From Faecalibacterium sp. I3-3-33 (GTDB lineage: Bacteria > Bacillota > Clostridia > Oscillospirales > Ruminococcaceae), in assembly GCF_023347295.1 (NCBI RefSeq), contig NZ_CP094469.1, positions 1,798,001 to 1,862,000 on the forward strand: a stretch of DNA of 64,000 nucleotides, given 5' to 3'. Both the position numbers and the translations under genes were made by a program. The notes beneath the pieces are model-generated. The model made no database searches and had not been told where the DNA came from. It worked only from the letters and a program-made list of their open reading frames with translations. The number at the start of each line of letters is the position of its first letter. The first letter of the stretch is position 1. Below, one piece after another: positions 25,308 to 34,606 of the stretch.

Positions 25308-26750
25308 TCAGAACCGCCGCCATGTATCCGGCATGAACAGCACCAACATGGGGAAGATCTCCAGACGACCGGCAAGCATATCAAAGATCAGCACCAGCTT
25401 TGCGGGGTCTGCAAAGCAGCCGAAGTTCTGCATGGGGCCTGCCATTTCCAAGCCCGGGCCGATGTTGTTCAGGGTAGCCGCCACGGCGGTAAAGTTCGTC
25501 ACCATATCAAAGCCGTTCAGACTGATCAGGAAAAAGGAGGCCGCAAAGATAAAGATATAGGCCGCAATGAACACGTTGGTGGTGCGGATGGTCTCGTGGT
25601 TCAGCAGCTTGCCGTCCATGCGAGCGGGCGCTACCACCTGCGGGTGCAGGGCGGTCTTGAGTTCCTTAGCCAAGGTCTTGCCCAGAATGAGGAAACGGCT
25701 CACTTTGATGCCGCCGCCGGTACTGCCGGCGCAGGCGCCAATGAACATGAGCATGACCAGAATCTCTTTAGAGAGGGTCGGCCACAGGTCAAAATCGCAG
25801 CTGGAGAAGCCGGTGGTGGTGATGATGGAGCCCACCTGAAAAGCGGCCTGCCGCAGCGCCTCGCCAAAGCTGTTGTACATACTATAAATATTGGCAGTGA
25901 TGATGCCTACTGCCACTGCGATGACCACAAAGTAGCCCCGCACTTCCTCGCTGGCAGCAGCGCGGCGGAACTTGCGCATGAGCAGCAGGAAGTAGGCGTT
26001 GAAGTTGACGCCGAACAGGATCATGAAGATGGTCACGACCCACTGGATGTAGGGCGAAAAGCTGGCAAAGCTGTCGTTGCGGAAGCCGAAGCCGCCGGTG
26101 CCTGCCGTACCAAAGGCGGTGAGCAGGGCTTCGAACAGGGGCATTCCTCCAAGCAGCAGGAACACCAGCTCCAGCATGGTAAGGGCAAAGTAGATGCCGT
26201 ACAGAATTTTAGCGGTGGACTGTACCTTAGGCACCAGCTTGTCCACCTGCGGGCCGGGGCTTTCGGCTTTCATCAGGTTGACGTGGGATCCGCCGGTCAG
26301 CGGCAGCAGCGAGAGCAGAAACACCAGAACGCCCATGCCGCCGATCCAGTGGGTAAAGCTGCGCCAGAACAGAATACCGTTGGGCAGCCCCTCTACGGCT
26401 GGCAGAATGCTGGCACCGGTGGTGGTAAAGCCGGAGACTGTCTCAAACAGGGCATCCACGGGGTTCGGGATGTAGCCGGTGAGCACAAAGGGCACCGCGC
26501 CCATCACCGAGATGAACACCCAGCACAGCGAGGTAGCCGCAAAGCCCTCGCGCATGTAGAACACCTTACTGCGGGGCTTGATGGTGTGCAGGGCGTAGCC
26601 GATACCGGCGCTGACGGCTGCTGTGAGCAGAAACACGCCCAGCACCATCCACTCGCCATACACTAAGCTGGCGGCGGCGGGCAGCAGCAGCAACGCGCCC
26701 TCGATCATCAGCACATAGCCCAGCAGACGGAAAACGATCGCATAATTCAT
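25308..26750 (-). CDS. trkH: Potassium uptake channel subunit TrkH/KtrB
   Basis: A 480-residue membrane protein with about ten hydrophobic segments and four pore-loop repeats; selectivity-filter-like glycines are seen in TTTGASIL, GTAGTGGFGF, ITTTGFSSC and GACAGSTGGGIK. It imports K+ with the TrkA RCK protein encoded just upstream (12-nt gap), probably sensing ATP/ADP or c-di-AMP. ATG 26,750 follows GGAGG. A terminator follows 53 nt after the stop. Confidence 0.95.
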   Translation of the reverse strand: MNYAIVFRLLGYVLMIEGALLLLPAAASLVYGEWMVLGVFLLTAAVSAGIGYALHTIKPRSKVFYMREGFAATSLCWVFISVMGAVPFVLTGYIPNPVDALFETVSGFTTTGASILPAVEGLPNGILFWRSFTHWIGGMGVLVFLLSLLPLTGGSHVNLMKAESPGPQVDKLVPKVQSTAKILYGIYFALTMLELVFLLLGGMPLFEALLTAFGTAGTGGFGFRNDSFASFSPYIQWVVTIFMILFGVNFNAYFLLLMRKFRRAAASEEVRGYFVVIAVAVGIITANIYSMYNSFGEALRQAAFQVGSIITTTGFSSCDFDLWPTLSKEILVMLMFIGACAGSTGGGIKVSRFLILGKTLAKELKTALHPQVVAPARMDGKLLNHETIRTTNVFIAAYIFIFAASFFLISLNGFDMVTNFTAVAATLNNIGPGLEMAGPMQNFGCFADPAKLVLIFDMLAGRLEIFPMLVLFMPDTWRRF

Positions 26751-26762
26751 AGTCCGCCTCCG

Positions 26763-28115
26763 TCAGTGCTCCACGATATCGCGCAGGTCGTGCAGACCAT
26801 GCTCCAGCGTGACCACGATGACGTTGTCGCCCACTTGAATTTGGTCGCCGCCGCGGGGGATCAGGATCTTGCTGCCGCGGGTAATGCAGCACAGCAGCAG
26901 GTTCTTTTTCAGGTGCAGCTGGCTCAGGGGCACACCGGTAGCGGCGCTCTCCTCGTGCACCGTAAATTCCAGCGCTTCCACGCGGTCGTCCAGAATGCGG
27001 TACAGGGTCTTGATGTTGTTGCCCGCCTCGTTTTGCAGGGCGCGGACGTATTGCACGATGTAGTCACAGGTCATGTACTTGGGGTAGACCACGCTGCCCA
27101 GATCCAGCCCGGCCAGAATATCGTCAAATTCCAGACGGTTGACCTTGGTCACCAGTTTGCCGTTGGAGTGCTTTTTGGCAAACAGGGTCAGCAGCACGTT
27201 CTCTTCGTCGATGTTGGTCAGCGCCACAAAAGCTTCGGTGGATTCCAGACCCTCGGAAAGCAGAAACTCGCGGTTGGAGCCGTCCTCATTTAAAATCTGT
27301 GCACCGGGCAGCTGCTCGGCCAGTTCCACGCAGCGGGCTGCATCCCGCTCCACGATACGCACCCGCACATGGTTTTCCAGCAGCTCCTGACTGAGGTAGT
27401 AGGCAATGGCACCGCCGCCCACGATCAGGGCGTTGCGCACCGGCTGCACCGGCAGATGCAGCTGCTGGAAGAAGGCGTGCGCCTTTTCCTGCGTGGCAAG
27501 GAAGGTGACCTGATCGCCCTTTTGCAGCACGAAGTTACCGTTGGGGATGATGACCCCGCCCTCACGCTCTACTGCGCACACCAGAATATCGCTCTTGAGC
27601 CGGGTGGGGATCTCGCGGATGGCTACGCCGTCCAGCGCATCGGGCAGCGCAAACTTGATCAGCCGCACACGGCCGTCCGCAAAGGTATCGATCTTGCTGG
27701 CACCGGGGAACCGCAGCAGATGGGAGATCTCCTTTGCCGCTGCCATTTCCGGGTTGATGATGGCGGAAATGCCGATCTGCTTTTTGATAAAGTCCAGCTC
27801 ATGGCTGTAAGACGGGTTGCGCACACGGGCAATGCCGTGGCAATGCCCCGCCTTTTTGGCAAACATACAGCAAAGCAGGTTCAGTTCGTCCGAGCCGGTG
27901 ACCGCGATGAACACGTCCGCATCCTCAATGCCCGCCTCGGACAAGGTGGTGATGGACGAGCCATTGCCCACGATGCCCAGCACGTCGTAGCTTTCGGTCA
28001 GGTGCTCCACGCGCGCTTTGTTGGTGTCCACCACAGTCACGTTGTGGCCTTCCTCGCTGAGCTGGCGCGCCAGAGCCGTGCCGACCTTGCCGCCGCCCAC
28101 CAGAATGATCTTCAT
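26763..28115 (-). CDS. trkA: Potassium uptake regulatory protein TrkA
   Basis: A 450-residue protein with two Rossmann RCK-N domains, each with its GxGxxG motif (VGGGKVGTAL at 5-14; a second, VGGGAIAYYL, near 236), and two RCK-C domains. It gates TrkH on the cytoplasmic face in response to nucleotides. ATG 28,115 follows AAAGGAC; the in-frame ATG at 28,157 lies in the promoter region. Linked to trkH as an operon. Confidence 0.95.
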   Translation of the reverse strand: MKIILVGGGKVGTALARQLSEEGHNVTVVDTNKARVEHLTESYDVLGIVGNGSSITTLSEAGIEDADVFIAVTGSDELNLLCCMFAKKAGHCHGIARVRNPSYSHELDFIKKQIGISAIINPEMAAAKEISHLLRFPGASKIDTFADGRVRLIKFALPDALDGVAIREIPTRLKSDILVCAVEREGGVIIPNGNFVLQKGDQVTFLATQEKAHAFFQQLHLPVQPVRNALIVGGGAIAYYLSQELLENHVRVRIVERDAARCVELAEQLPGAQILNEDGSNREFLLSEGLESTEAFVALTNIDEENVLLTLFAKKHSNGKLVTKVNRLEFDDILAGLDLGSVVYPKYMTCDYIVQYVRALQNEAGNNIKTLYRILDDRVEALEFTVHEESAATGVPLSQLHLKKNLLLCCITRGSKILIPRGGDQIQVGDNVIVVTLEHGLHDLRDIVEH

Positions 28116-28165
28116 AACAAGTCCTTTCTCCTTTGGCAGCCCCTTTTCCCGGGGCATACAAGTAC

Positions 28166-28178
28166 GGTATAGTATACC
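28166..28178 (-). promoter_or_regulatory. Palindrome over the trkA promoter
   Basis: GGTATA-G-TATACC, a 13-bp inverted repeat. On the minus strand TGGTATACT reads as an extended -10, so the palindrome overlaps the promoter and could be an operator. The regulator is unknown. Confidence 0.45.
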
Positions 28179-28282
28179 ATATCCCTTTGCAAAGTTCTAC
28201 CGTTTGACCCGCAAATACAGCGAAATGCTTAAAAAGCGACCGTTCCTTTGTGCAAAATGGCCTGTTTTCAGCGTGAAAGCGC

Positions 28283-28318
28283 AAAAAAAAGGCTGCCGCA
28301 CAGCTTTTGCGCAGCAAC
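28283..28318 (-). terminator. Terminator downstream of pdp
   Basis: On the minus strand GGTTGCTGCGC pairs with GCGGCAGCC through wobble pairs, followed by eight T. A second GC-rich hairpin (28,352-28,388, GCAAGGCCGGGC stem) lies between it and the gene. Confidence 0.75.
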
Positions 28319-28426
28319 CCCTTGGAGCAACCGAAAAAATTATTGTTATAGGAGCAAGGCCGGGCCGCCTGCGGGCTGCCCGGCCTTGCATTTTTGCGAA
28401 AAGCAGGTCTCCCCTGCTGTCCGGTC

Positions 28427-29746
28427 TCAGTACCGCTCTACGCCGTCCTTGGTGACAAGGGCGTACACCAGCGGGGCTTCCTCCGGCTTTTCCGCGCCGT
28501 ACACAAGGCCGCTGCGGTACTCGGCGGCGGCAGCTTCAAACTTGTCCGCCGCGCCGTAAAAAGTAGCAAGGCTTTCGCCCTTATGGACATAGTCACCGCG
28601 CTTTTTGTGCAGGGTGATACCAGCGGCAAAGTCCAGCGGGTCGCCCTTTTTCTGGCGACCTGCGCCCAGCAGCACACTGGCAGAGCCGATTTTTTCGGCA
28701 TCGTTGGCCACAATGTAGCCGTCCTGCTCGGCCAGCAGCTCGTAGCTGGCGGCGGGCTGTGCAAACAGGCTGTAATCATCCAGTACACGGATGTCGCCGC
28801 CCTGTGCGGCAAACATTTCCTTGCACTTTTCAAAGGCAGAGCCGTCCGCAATGACAGCTTCGGCCATGGCGCGGCAGTGGGCGGCATCGCCCTTGCCTGC
28901 CAGCACCAGCATGTTGGCTGCCAATTGCAGGCACACCTCGGTCAGGTCTGCCGGGCCGTGGCCCTTGAGCACATCCATGCTCTCCATCACTTCCAGACTA
29001 TTGCCGATGTTGTGCCCCAACGGGGTATCCATATCGGTGATCATGGCGGCTACCCGGCGGCCATGGTGGGTGCCGATGGCAACCATCAGCTGCGCCAGCT
29101 CAATGCTCTGGTCCACAGTTTTCATAAAAGCACCGGTGCCGGTGGTGACGTCCAGCAGGATGGCGTCTGAGCCGGAGGCCAGCTTTTTGGACATGATGCT
29201 GGAGGCAATCAGCGGAATGCAGCTGACGGTGGCGGTAACGTCCCGCAGGGCATACATTTTTTTATCTGCCACGGCGATGCCCTCGCTCTGGCCAATGACC
29301 GACAGGCCGATCCGGTTCACCTGTGCAAAAAATTCCTCCTGCGAGAGGGCGGTCTTTGTGCCGGGCACGCTCTCCATCTTATCGATGGTGCCGCCGGTGT
29401 GGCCGAGACCCCGGCCGCTCATTTTGGCGATCTTCACCCCGCAGGCTGCCACGATGGGCGCGATGACCAGCGTGGTCTTATCGCCCACGCCGCCGGTAGA
29501 GTGCTTGTCCACCTTGATGCCCGGAATGGGCGAAAGGTCTACCATCACGCCGCTGTGCGCCATTACATCGGTCAACTCGGCGGTCTCCTCGTTGGTCATG
29601 CCGCGCAGGTACACCGCCATCATCCATGCGGCCATCTGGTAGTCGGTCACATCCCCGCAGACAAAGCCGTTGATAATGGCCTCCAGCTCCTCCCGGGTGT
29701 GGGTGCCGCCATCCCGCTTTTTTGCGATCAGATCATAAATACGCAT
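28427..29746 (-). CDS. pdp: Pyrimidine-nucleoside (thymidine) phosphorylase
   Basis: A 439-residue enzyme of nucleoside phosphorylase family II. The signature SGRGLGHTGGTIDKMESVPG lies near 110-130 and the phosphate-binding KHSTGGVGD near 80-90. It splits (deoxy)uridine or thymidine with phosphate to give (deoxy)ribose-1-phosphate, which the phosphopentomutase encoded just upstream converts to the 5-phosphate. ATG 29,746 follows AGGAG. The two genes are 37 nt apart and form a salvage operon. Confidence 0.95.
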   Translation of the reverse strand: MRIYDLIAKKRDGGTHTREELEAIINGFVCGDVTDYQMAAWMMAVYLRGMTNEETAELTDVMAHSGVMVDLSPIPGIKVDKHSTGGVGDKTTLVIAPIVAACGVKIAKMSGRGLGHTGGTIDKMESVPGTKTALSQEEFFAQVNRIGLSVIGQSEGIAVADKKMYALRDVTATVSCIPLIASSIMSKKLASGSDAILLDVTTGTGAFMKTVDQSIELAQLMVAIGTHHGRRVAAMITDMDTPLGHNIGNSLEVMESMDVLKGHGPADLTEVCLQLAANMLVLAGKGDAAHCRAMAEAVIADGSAFEKCKEMFAAQGGDIRVLDDYSLFAQPAASYELLAEQDGYIVANDAEKIGSASVLLGAGRQKKGDPLDFAAGITLHKKRGDYVHKGESLATFYGAADKFEAAAAEYRSGLVYGAEKPEEAPLVYALVTKDGVERY

Positions 29747-29783
29747 CGTTTCATGCTCCTGTTCTTATAGCTTTTGGGGCGTT

Positions 29784-30962
29784 TTATGCCCGGATCTCCT
29801 GCCATACGCTCTTGCCGTCCAGCGTGGAAGCGTCCACATCCAGATATTCGCAGATGGTCTGGGCGATGGTGCCGAAGCACAGCTTGGTGCCCAGATCCGT
29901 ACCCGCCTTTACGCCCTTGCCGCAGACCAGATACGGCACATACTCACGGGTATGGTCGGTGGTCTTGGTGTAGGAGGGGTCACAGCCGTGGTCGGCGGTG
30001 ATCATGAGCAGGTCGCCCTCCCGCATCCCCGGCAGGAAGTCGGCCAGAAAACGGTCGAACTCGGTGGCGGCGGCAGCGTAGCCTGCCACGTCACGGCGGT
30101 GGCCGTAGAGCATATCAAAGTCCACCAGATTCACGAAGGCAAGGCCTTCAAAATCCCGGGTCTGCAAGGCCTTGGTAAAGGCGATGCCGTTGGTGTTGCC
30201 GGTGGTCTTGATTTTTTCGGTCACACCCTCGCCGTCAAAGATATCGTAGATCTTGCCCACGGCGATCACGTCCCTACCGGCATCCTTCAGCAGATCCAGC
30301 ATAGTAGCGCGGGGCGGCTTCAGGCTCAGGTCGTGGCGGTTGGTGGTGCGGTAGAAGGTATCCGCGCTGTTGCCAAGGAAGGGGCGGGCGATCACGCGTC
30401 CTACGCCGTATTTGCCCTTGAGCATTTCCCGGGCAATCTCGCAGTAACGGTACAGCTCCTGCACCGGCACAAGTTCCTCGTTGGCAGCGACCTGAAAAAC
30501 ACTGTCGGCGCTGGTGTAGACGATGAGGGCGTTTTCCCGCATAGCCTGCTCGCCGTAGTCCTTCAGCACCTGCGTGCCGGAATAGGGCTTGTTGCACAGC
30601 ACCTTGTGGCCGGTTTTTTGCTCATACTCCCGGATCAGCTCCTCCGGGAAGCCCTCAGGGAAGGTGGGCAGCGGCTCCGGGCTGACCACACCGGCGATCT
30701 CCCAGTGGCCGATGGTGGTATCCTTGCCCATGCTCTGCTCCTGCAGGCGGGCAAAGGCCGCCGCCGGGACATCCGTCTTTTCCCCTGCGGTTACGCCGTC
30801 AATGTTGAACAAACCCAGCTTGCGCAGATTGGGACAGTTGAAATTGGGGTGGTTCGCAATGGCACCCAAGGTGTTGGTGCCTGCATCGCCGAAGGCGGCG
30901 GCGTCCGGCTCTGCGCCGATGCCAAAGCTGTCCAGCACGATCAGAAAAACGCGTTTTTCCAT
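29784..30962 (-). CDS. deoB: Phosphopentomutase DeoB
   Basis: A 392-residue metal-dependent mutase of the alkaline phosphatase superfamily. Metal-site motifs are VLDSFGIGAEPD near the N-terminus (about 8-19) and TADHGCDPSYTKTTDHTREYVP near the C-terminus; the phospho-acceptor Thr lies in GTNTLG. It converts (deoxy)ribose-1-phosphate to the 5-phosphate. ATG 30,962 follows GGAG at 8 nt; the GTG three codons earlier overlaps that box. First gene of the deoB-pdp operon. Confidence 0.95.
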   Translation of the reverse strand: MEKRVFLIVLDSFGIGAEPDAAAFGDAGTNTLGAIANHPNFNCPNLRKLGLFNIDGVTAGEKTDVPAAAFARLQEQSMGKDTTIGHWEIAGVVSPEPLPTFPEGFPEELIREYEQKTGHKVLCNKPYSGTQVLKDYGEQAMRENALIVYTSADSVFQVAANEELVPVQELYRYCEIAREMLKGKYGVGRVIARPFLGNSADTFYRTTNRHDLSLKPPRATMLDLLKDAGRDVIAVGKIYDIFDGEGVTEKIKTTGNTNGIAFTKALQTRDFEGLAFVNLVDFDMLYGHRRDVAGYAAAATEFDRFLADFLPGMREGDLLMITADHGCDPSYTKTTDHTREYVPYLVCGKGVKAGTDLGTKLCFGTIAQTICEYLDVDASTLDGKSVWQEIRA

Positions 30963-31019
30963 AGTGGTCACTCCATTTCTCCGGGGCGCACCCCGGAACA
31001 GTACTACTTTATTACCCTT

Positions 31020-31048
31020 ATTATAAGCAAAAAGCCCCTCGGATGCAA
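31020..31048 (-). promoter_or_regulatory. Promoter of deoB-pdp
   Basis: Minus-strand TTGCAT (31,048-31,043), 17-nt spacer, TATAAT (31,025-31,020). Confidence 0.8.
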
Positions 31049-31208
31049 GAGGAAGCGGCCTTGTGCGCTCTAATCAGTTTTTACGTTTTGCAGCAGTTTT
31101 CCCCTGTCAGGCAACGCACGGAAAGCCGCGGCGCATCGTTAAAAGTTTTGCAATCCCTCCTGCAGGCATAAACAACTGTAAAAACTTGTATTCAAGCAAA
31201 AATTCCTC

Positions 31209-31237
31209 TTGCTCTCTTGCACCGGAATGATTATAAT
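31209..31237 (+). promoter_or_regulatory. Promoter of pyk-luxS
   Basis: TTGCTC (31,209-31,214), 17-nt spacer, TATAAT (31,232-31,237). Confidence 0.75.
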
Positions 31238-31385
31238 AATAGTTGGTAGAGTTTTGGGTTTTCCCGCTCTGCCATACAAACCGACCCGCTGTACCGAGAG
31301 CTTTTGCTCCCATTGGTCATACACAGCAGCCTGCAGGGATGCTGTGCCGGATATAGGTAAGAGAGAGTTGACGGAGGTATATTGC

Positions 31386-33137
31386 ATGAGAAAGACGAAA
31401 ATTATTTGCACCCTTGGCCCTTCCACCGATAAGGAAGGCGTGCTGCGCGATCTGATCGCCAACGGCATGAACGTAGCCCGCTTCAATTTTTCCCACGGTT
31501 CCCACGAGGAGCATCTGGGTCGCCTTGAAAAGCTGAAGGCTCTGCGCGAGGAGCTGGGTAAGCCCGTGGCCGCACTGCTGGACACCAAGGGTCCCGAGAT
31601 CCGCCTGAAGGACTTCAAGAACGGCGTTGAGAATCTGGTTGCCGGCCAGACCTTTACCCTGACCACCCGCGATGTGGAGGGCACCAACGAGATCTGCTCC
31701 ATCACCTACAAGGATCTGCCCATGGACGTGGAGCCGAACGGCACCATCATGCTGGACGACGGCCTGATCAAGCTGCAGATCCAGACCGTGAACGACACCG
31801 ACATCGTCTGCACCGTACTGAACAGCGGCAAGATCAAGAACAAGAAGGGCGTCAACGTGCCCGGCGTGCACCTGTCTATGCCGTATATGAGCCAGCGCGA
31901 TAAGGATGACATCATCTTCGGCATCCAGCAGGGTTACGATTTCATCGCTGCCTCCTTTGTGCGCACCGCACAGGACGTGTACGATATCCGCAACCTGCTG
32001 AACCAGTACGATTCCAACATCCGCATCATTGCAAAGATCGAGAACCGCGAGGGCGTGAACAACATCGACAGCATTCTGGCTGCTGCCGACGCCGTGATGG
32101 TGGCTCGTGGTGATCTGGGCGTGGAGATCGACTTCACTGAGCTGCCCGGCATCCAGAAGACCATCATCGACCGCTCCTTCTCCTTCGGCAAGCCCATCGT
32201 CACCGCTACCCAGATGCTGGACAGCATGATGGTGAACCCCCGCCCCACCCGCGCCGAGATCTCGGACGTGGCAAACGCCATCTACGACGGCACCTCTGCT
32301 ATCATGCTGTCCGGTGAGACCGCTGCCGGTGCCTACCCCGTGGAGGCGCTCAAGACCATGTCCGCCATCGCTGAGCGCACCGAGCAGGAGGGCTTCCATC
32401 TGCGCGGCCGCACGATGGATTTCAACCCCGGCAAGATCAGCGTCTCTGACGCTACCGCCCATGCTGCCTGCCTGACCGCACGGGACGTGAACGCCGCCGC
32501 CATCGTGACCGTGTCCGAGTCCGGCACCACCGCCCGCCTGCTGAGCAAGTACCGCCCGCAGCAGCCCATCATTGCCTGCGTCATGCGCGAGCAGGTGCAG
32601 CGTCAGCTGTCTCTGAGCTGGGGCATCACCCCGCTGATGATGTCTCTGGCACACAGCACCGATGAGCTGATCGAGATGTCCACCGCTCTGGCCAAGGAGA
32701 ACGGCTACCTGCACAACGGCGAGCTGGCTGTTGTGACCGCAGGCGTGCCCGTGGGCGTTTCCGGCACCACCAACATGATCAAGATCCACATGGTGGGCAA
32801 CTGTCTGGCCACCGGCGTGGGTGTCGGCCCCGAGAACAACGATGTTGCCAGCGGCAAGGCCTGCGTCTGCCGCACCATGGACGAGGTGCGCGCCAAGTTC
32901 AAGCCCGGCATGGTGCTGGTGGTGCCCTCCACCAGCAACGAGATGCTGAGCTTTGTGCGCGACGCTGCCGCTCTGGTGGTAGAGGAGCCCGGCCTGAACA
33001 GCCACGCTGCCATTGCCGGCAAGGCACTGCTGAAGCCCACCGTTGTGGGTGCCGCCGGTGCTACCAGCCACATCCGCGATGGTCTGATGGTGGCTGTGGA
33101 CTGCGCACACGGCAGTGTGCAGCGCCTGCAGGGCTGA
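31386..33137 (+). CDS. pyk: Pyruvate kinase with C-terminal PEP-utilizer domain
   Basis: A 583-residue glycolytic kinase converting phosphoenolpyruvate and ADP to pyruvate and ATP. The barrel domain starts KTKIICTLGPST and has MVARGDLGVEI and the catalytic Lys region IIAKIENREGV. A C-terminal allosteric domain (about 355-470) is followed by an extra PEP-utilizer-like domain with EEPGLNSHAAIAGKAL (about 540-555), the arrangement known from Bacillus and other Firmicutes. ATG 31,386 follows GGAGG at 8 nt; the longer frame to 31,209 covers the promoter. luxS follows after 17 nt. Confidence 0.96.
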   Translation: MRKTKIICTLGPSTDKEGVLRDLIANGMNVARFNFSHGSHEEHLGRLEKLKALREELGKPVAALLDTKGPEIRLKDFKNGVENLVAGQTFTLTTRDVEGTNEICSITYKDLPMDVEPNGTIMLDDGLIKLQIQTVNDTDIVCTVLNSGKIKNKKGVNVPGVHLSMPYMSQRDKDDIIFGIQQGYDFIAASFVRTAQDVYDIRNLLNQYDSNIRIIAKIENREGVNNIDSILAAADAVMVARGDLGVEIDFTELPGIQKTIIDRSFSFGKPIVTATQMLDSMMVNPRPTRAEISDVANAIYDGTSAIMLSGETAAGAYPVEALKTMSAIAERTEQEGFHLRGRTMDFNPGKISVSDATAHAACLTARDVNAAAIVTVSESGTTARLLSKYRPQQPIIACVMREQVQRQLSLSWGITPLMMSLAHSTDELIEMSTALAKENGYLHNGELAVVTAGVPVGVSGTTNMIKIHMVGNCLATGVGVGPENNDVASGKACVCRTMDEVRAKFKPGMVLVVPSTSNEMLSFVRDAAALVVEEPGLNSHAAIAGKALLKPTVVGAAGATSHIRDGLMVAVDCAHGSVQRLQG

Positions 33138-33154
33138 TAAAGGAGAACCGTAGT

Positions 33155-33607
33155 ATGGAACGTATCGCAAGCTTTTGCGTGGATCACACCCGGCTGGAGC
33201 GCGGCATGTACCTGAGCCGTCAGGACGGCGATGTGCTCACTTGGGACATCCGCATGAAGAAGCCTAATCAGGGCGATTACCTGACCACCGCTGCCGCCCA
33301 CACGCTGGAGCACCTGTTTGCCACCTACGCGCGCAACAGCGCTGTGAAGGACGGGGTGATCTATGTTGGCCCCATGGGCTGCCGCACCGGCTTTTACCTG
33401 CTTACCCGGGGTCTGACCCCGGCGCAGGCATTGCAGCTGACGGTGGATGCCTACCGCTTTATGGCCGACTTTGAGGGCGCTGTGCCCGGTGCCAGCGAGG
33501 TGGAGTGCGGCAACTACCGCGATATGGATCTGCCCGCCGCCAAGGCCGAAGCTGCTGCCATGCTGCCTGTGCTGGAAGGCCTGACCGCAGAGGATCTGCA
33601 CTACTGA
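33155..33607 (+). CDS. luxS: S-ribosylhomocysteine lyase LuxS
   Basis: A 150-residue metalloenzyme that splits S-ribosylhomocysteine into homocysteine and the AI-2 precursor DPD in the activated methyl cycle. Metal ligands are visible as H49-x3-H53 in AHTLEH and C118 in VECGN; C76 in MGCRTG is the other conserved Cys. ATG 33,155 follows AAGGAG. It is read together with pyk and ends at a strong hairpin. No pfs gene is in the window. Confidence 0.96.
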   Translation: MERIASFCVDHTRLERGMYLSRQDGDVLTWDIRMKKPNQGDYLTTAAAHTLEHLFATYARNSAVKDGVIYVGPMGCRTGFYLLTRGLTPAQALQLTVDAYRFMADFEGAVPGASEVECGNYRDMDLPAAKAEAAAMLPVLEGLTAEDLHY

Positions 33608-33618
33608 TCTGTCAATAT

Positions 33619-33660
33619 AAAGAGAGCGCCGCACAAAATACCGTGCAGCGCTCTTTTTGT
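33619..33660 (+). terminator. Terminator of pyk-luxS
   Basis: AGAGCGCCGCAC-N8-GTGCAGCGCTCT followed by TTTTTG. Confidence 0.88.
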
Positions 33661-33692
33661 TACAAAATGATGCGAAAGTATTATTTATAATT

Positions 33693-33736
33693 TTAGGGCA
33701 GGGGAACGTCTGCGGATGTTCCCCTGCCCTGTTTTT
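33693..33736. terminator. Bidirectional terminator before the HAD gene end
   Basis: GGGCAGGGGAAC (33,695-33,706) pairs with GTTCCCCTGCCC (33,718-33,729), T-run on one side and A/T-rich on the other; it ends the HAD/LacI unit on the minus strand. Confidence 0.8.
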
Positions 33737-33749
33737 ACTAAAAGAAATC

Positions 33750-34592
33750 TCAAATCAGCCCCAAGGCTGCAAACTCCTTGGCAATACCGTCCTCATACAC
33801 CGAGGGGGCAATGCGGTCGCAGCGCTGCTTCAGGCTTGCAGAGCCGTTGGCCATACAGACGCTGATGCCGACCACGTCGGTCATTTGCAGGTCGTTGTCA
33901 CTGTCGCCAAAGCCGATGCTGTCCTGCAGGGACACGCCGAGATAGTCGCAGACGGCCTTGATGCCGCGTCCCTTATCAAACCTACGGTTGATGAGTTCGC
34001 CGTTCACATAGCCGCCGTCCAGACCGTCCAGCTTGCTCTCGCAGAACACAAAGCGATCCTCGTACAGGCGCTTCGCTTCGTCCAAGTCCTCGCTGTGCTC
34101 CGCGATATACACGATCTTATACAGCGGCTCGCCCTTGTAATCAGCCAGCGAACTGATGGTCATGCCGTCCTCCATGGCCTTGCGCCAGCGGGCGGCTTCG
34201 CTGTTCAGGGGGCCTGCATCCCGGTGGGTAAAGCTCCAGCGCTCGATCATCTTCAGGCTGCCGTAGGTGGCATCCCGCGCTTCCAGCGTGCACTCTACGC
34301 CGTTGCGCTCCATGGCGCTGCGCACACCCTCTGCCAGCTGCGGCTCCATAGGCAGGTCTACCAGCACCTTGTCCCCGCAGAACACATAGCCGCCGGCGCT
34401 GCACACTGCGCCGTCAAAGCCGTAATCCAGCAAAGGCTGGGTCATACGCAGATTGCGCCCGGTGCACAAAAACAGCTTGTGGCCGTTGGCGTGTGCCTTG
34501 CGCAGCGCCTCCACCGTGCTTTGGGGGATCAGCATCTCACCCGGGGGCAGCAGGGTTCCATCGATATCTAAAAAAATCAGTTTTTGTTTCAT
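33750..34592 (-). CDS. HAD-superfamily phosphatase (Cof type)
   Basis: A 280-residue hydrolase of the Cof/YbiV subfamily. Motif I is FLDIDGT with D9 and D11; motif II is LCTGR; motif IV is IGFGDSDNDLQM near 230, a metal site. A C2B-type cap lies between. Such enzymes dephosphorylate sugar phosphates or FMN; the substrate here is not known. It is preceded by a LacI-type regulator gene (14-nt gap), which suggests a sugar-related substrate. Confidence 0.88.
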   Translation of the reverse strand: MKQKLIFLDIDGTLLPPGEMLIPQSTVEALRKAHANGHKLFLCTGRNLRMTQPLLDYGFDGAVCSAGGYVFCGDKVLVDLPMEPQLAEGVRSAMERNGVECTLEARDATYGSLKMIERWSFTHRDAGPLNSEAARWRKAMEDGMTISSLADYKGEPLYKIVYIAEHSEDLDEAKRLYEDRFVFCESKLDGLDGGYVNGELINRRFDKGRGIKAVCDYLGVSLQDSIGFGDSDNDLQMTDVVGISVCMANGSASLKQRCDRIAPSVYEDGIAKEFAALGLI

Positions 34593-34606
34593 TCGTTCCT
34601 CTTTTT

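Larger units (their letters stand above)
28116..28426. other. Intergenic region between pdp and trkA
   Basis: 311 bp without a supported gene. It contains the trkA promoter and palindrome (about 28,166-28,190) and two hairpins (28,283-28,318; 28,352-28,388). Confidence 0.6.
30963..31385. other. Divergent control region deoB / pyk
   Basis: 423 bp without a gene. It contains the deoB promoter (31,020-31,048), the pyk promoter (31,209-31,237) and an untranslated pyk leader of about 140 nt in which ACAGCA (31,323-31,328) can pair with TGCTGT (31,340-31,345). Positions 31,050-31,200 show nothing I can name. Confidence 0.6.
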
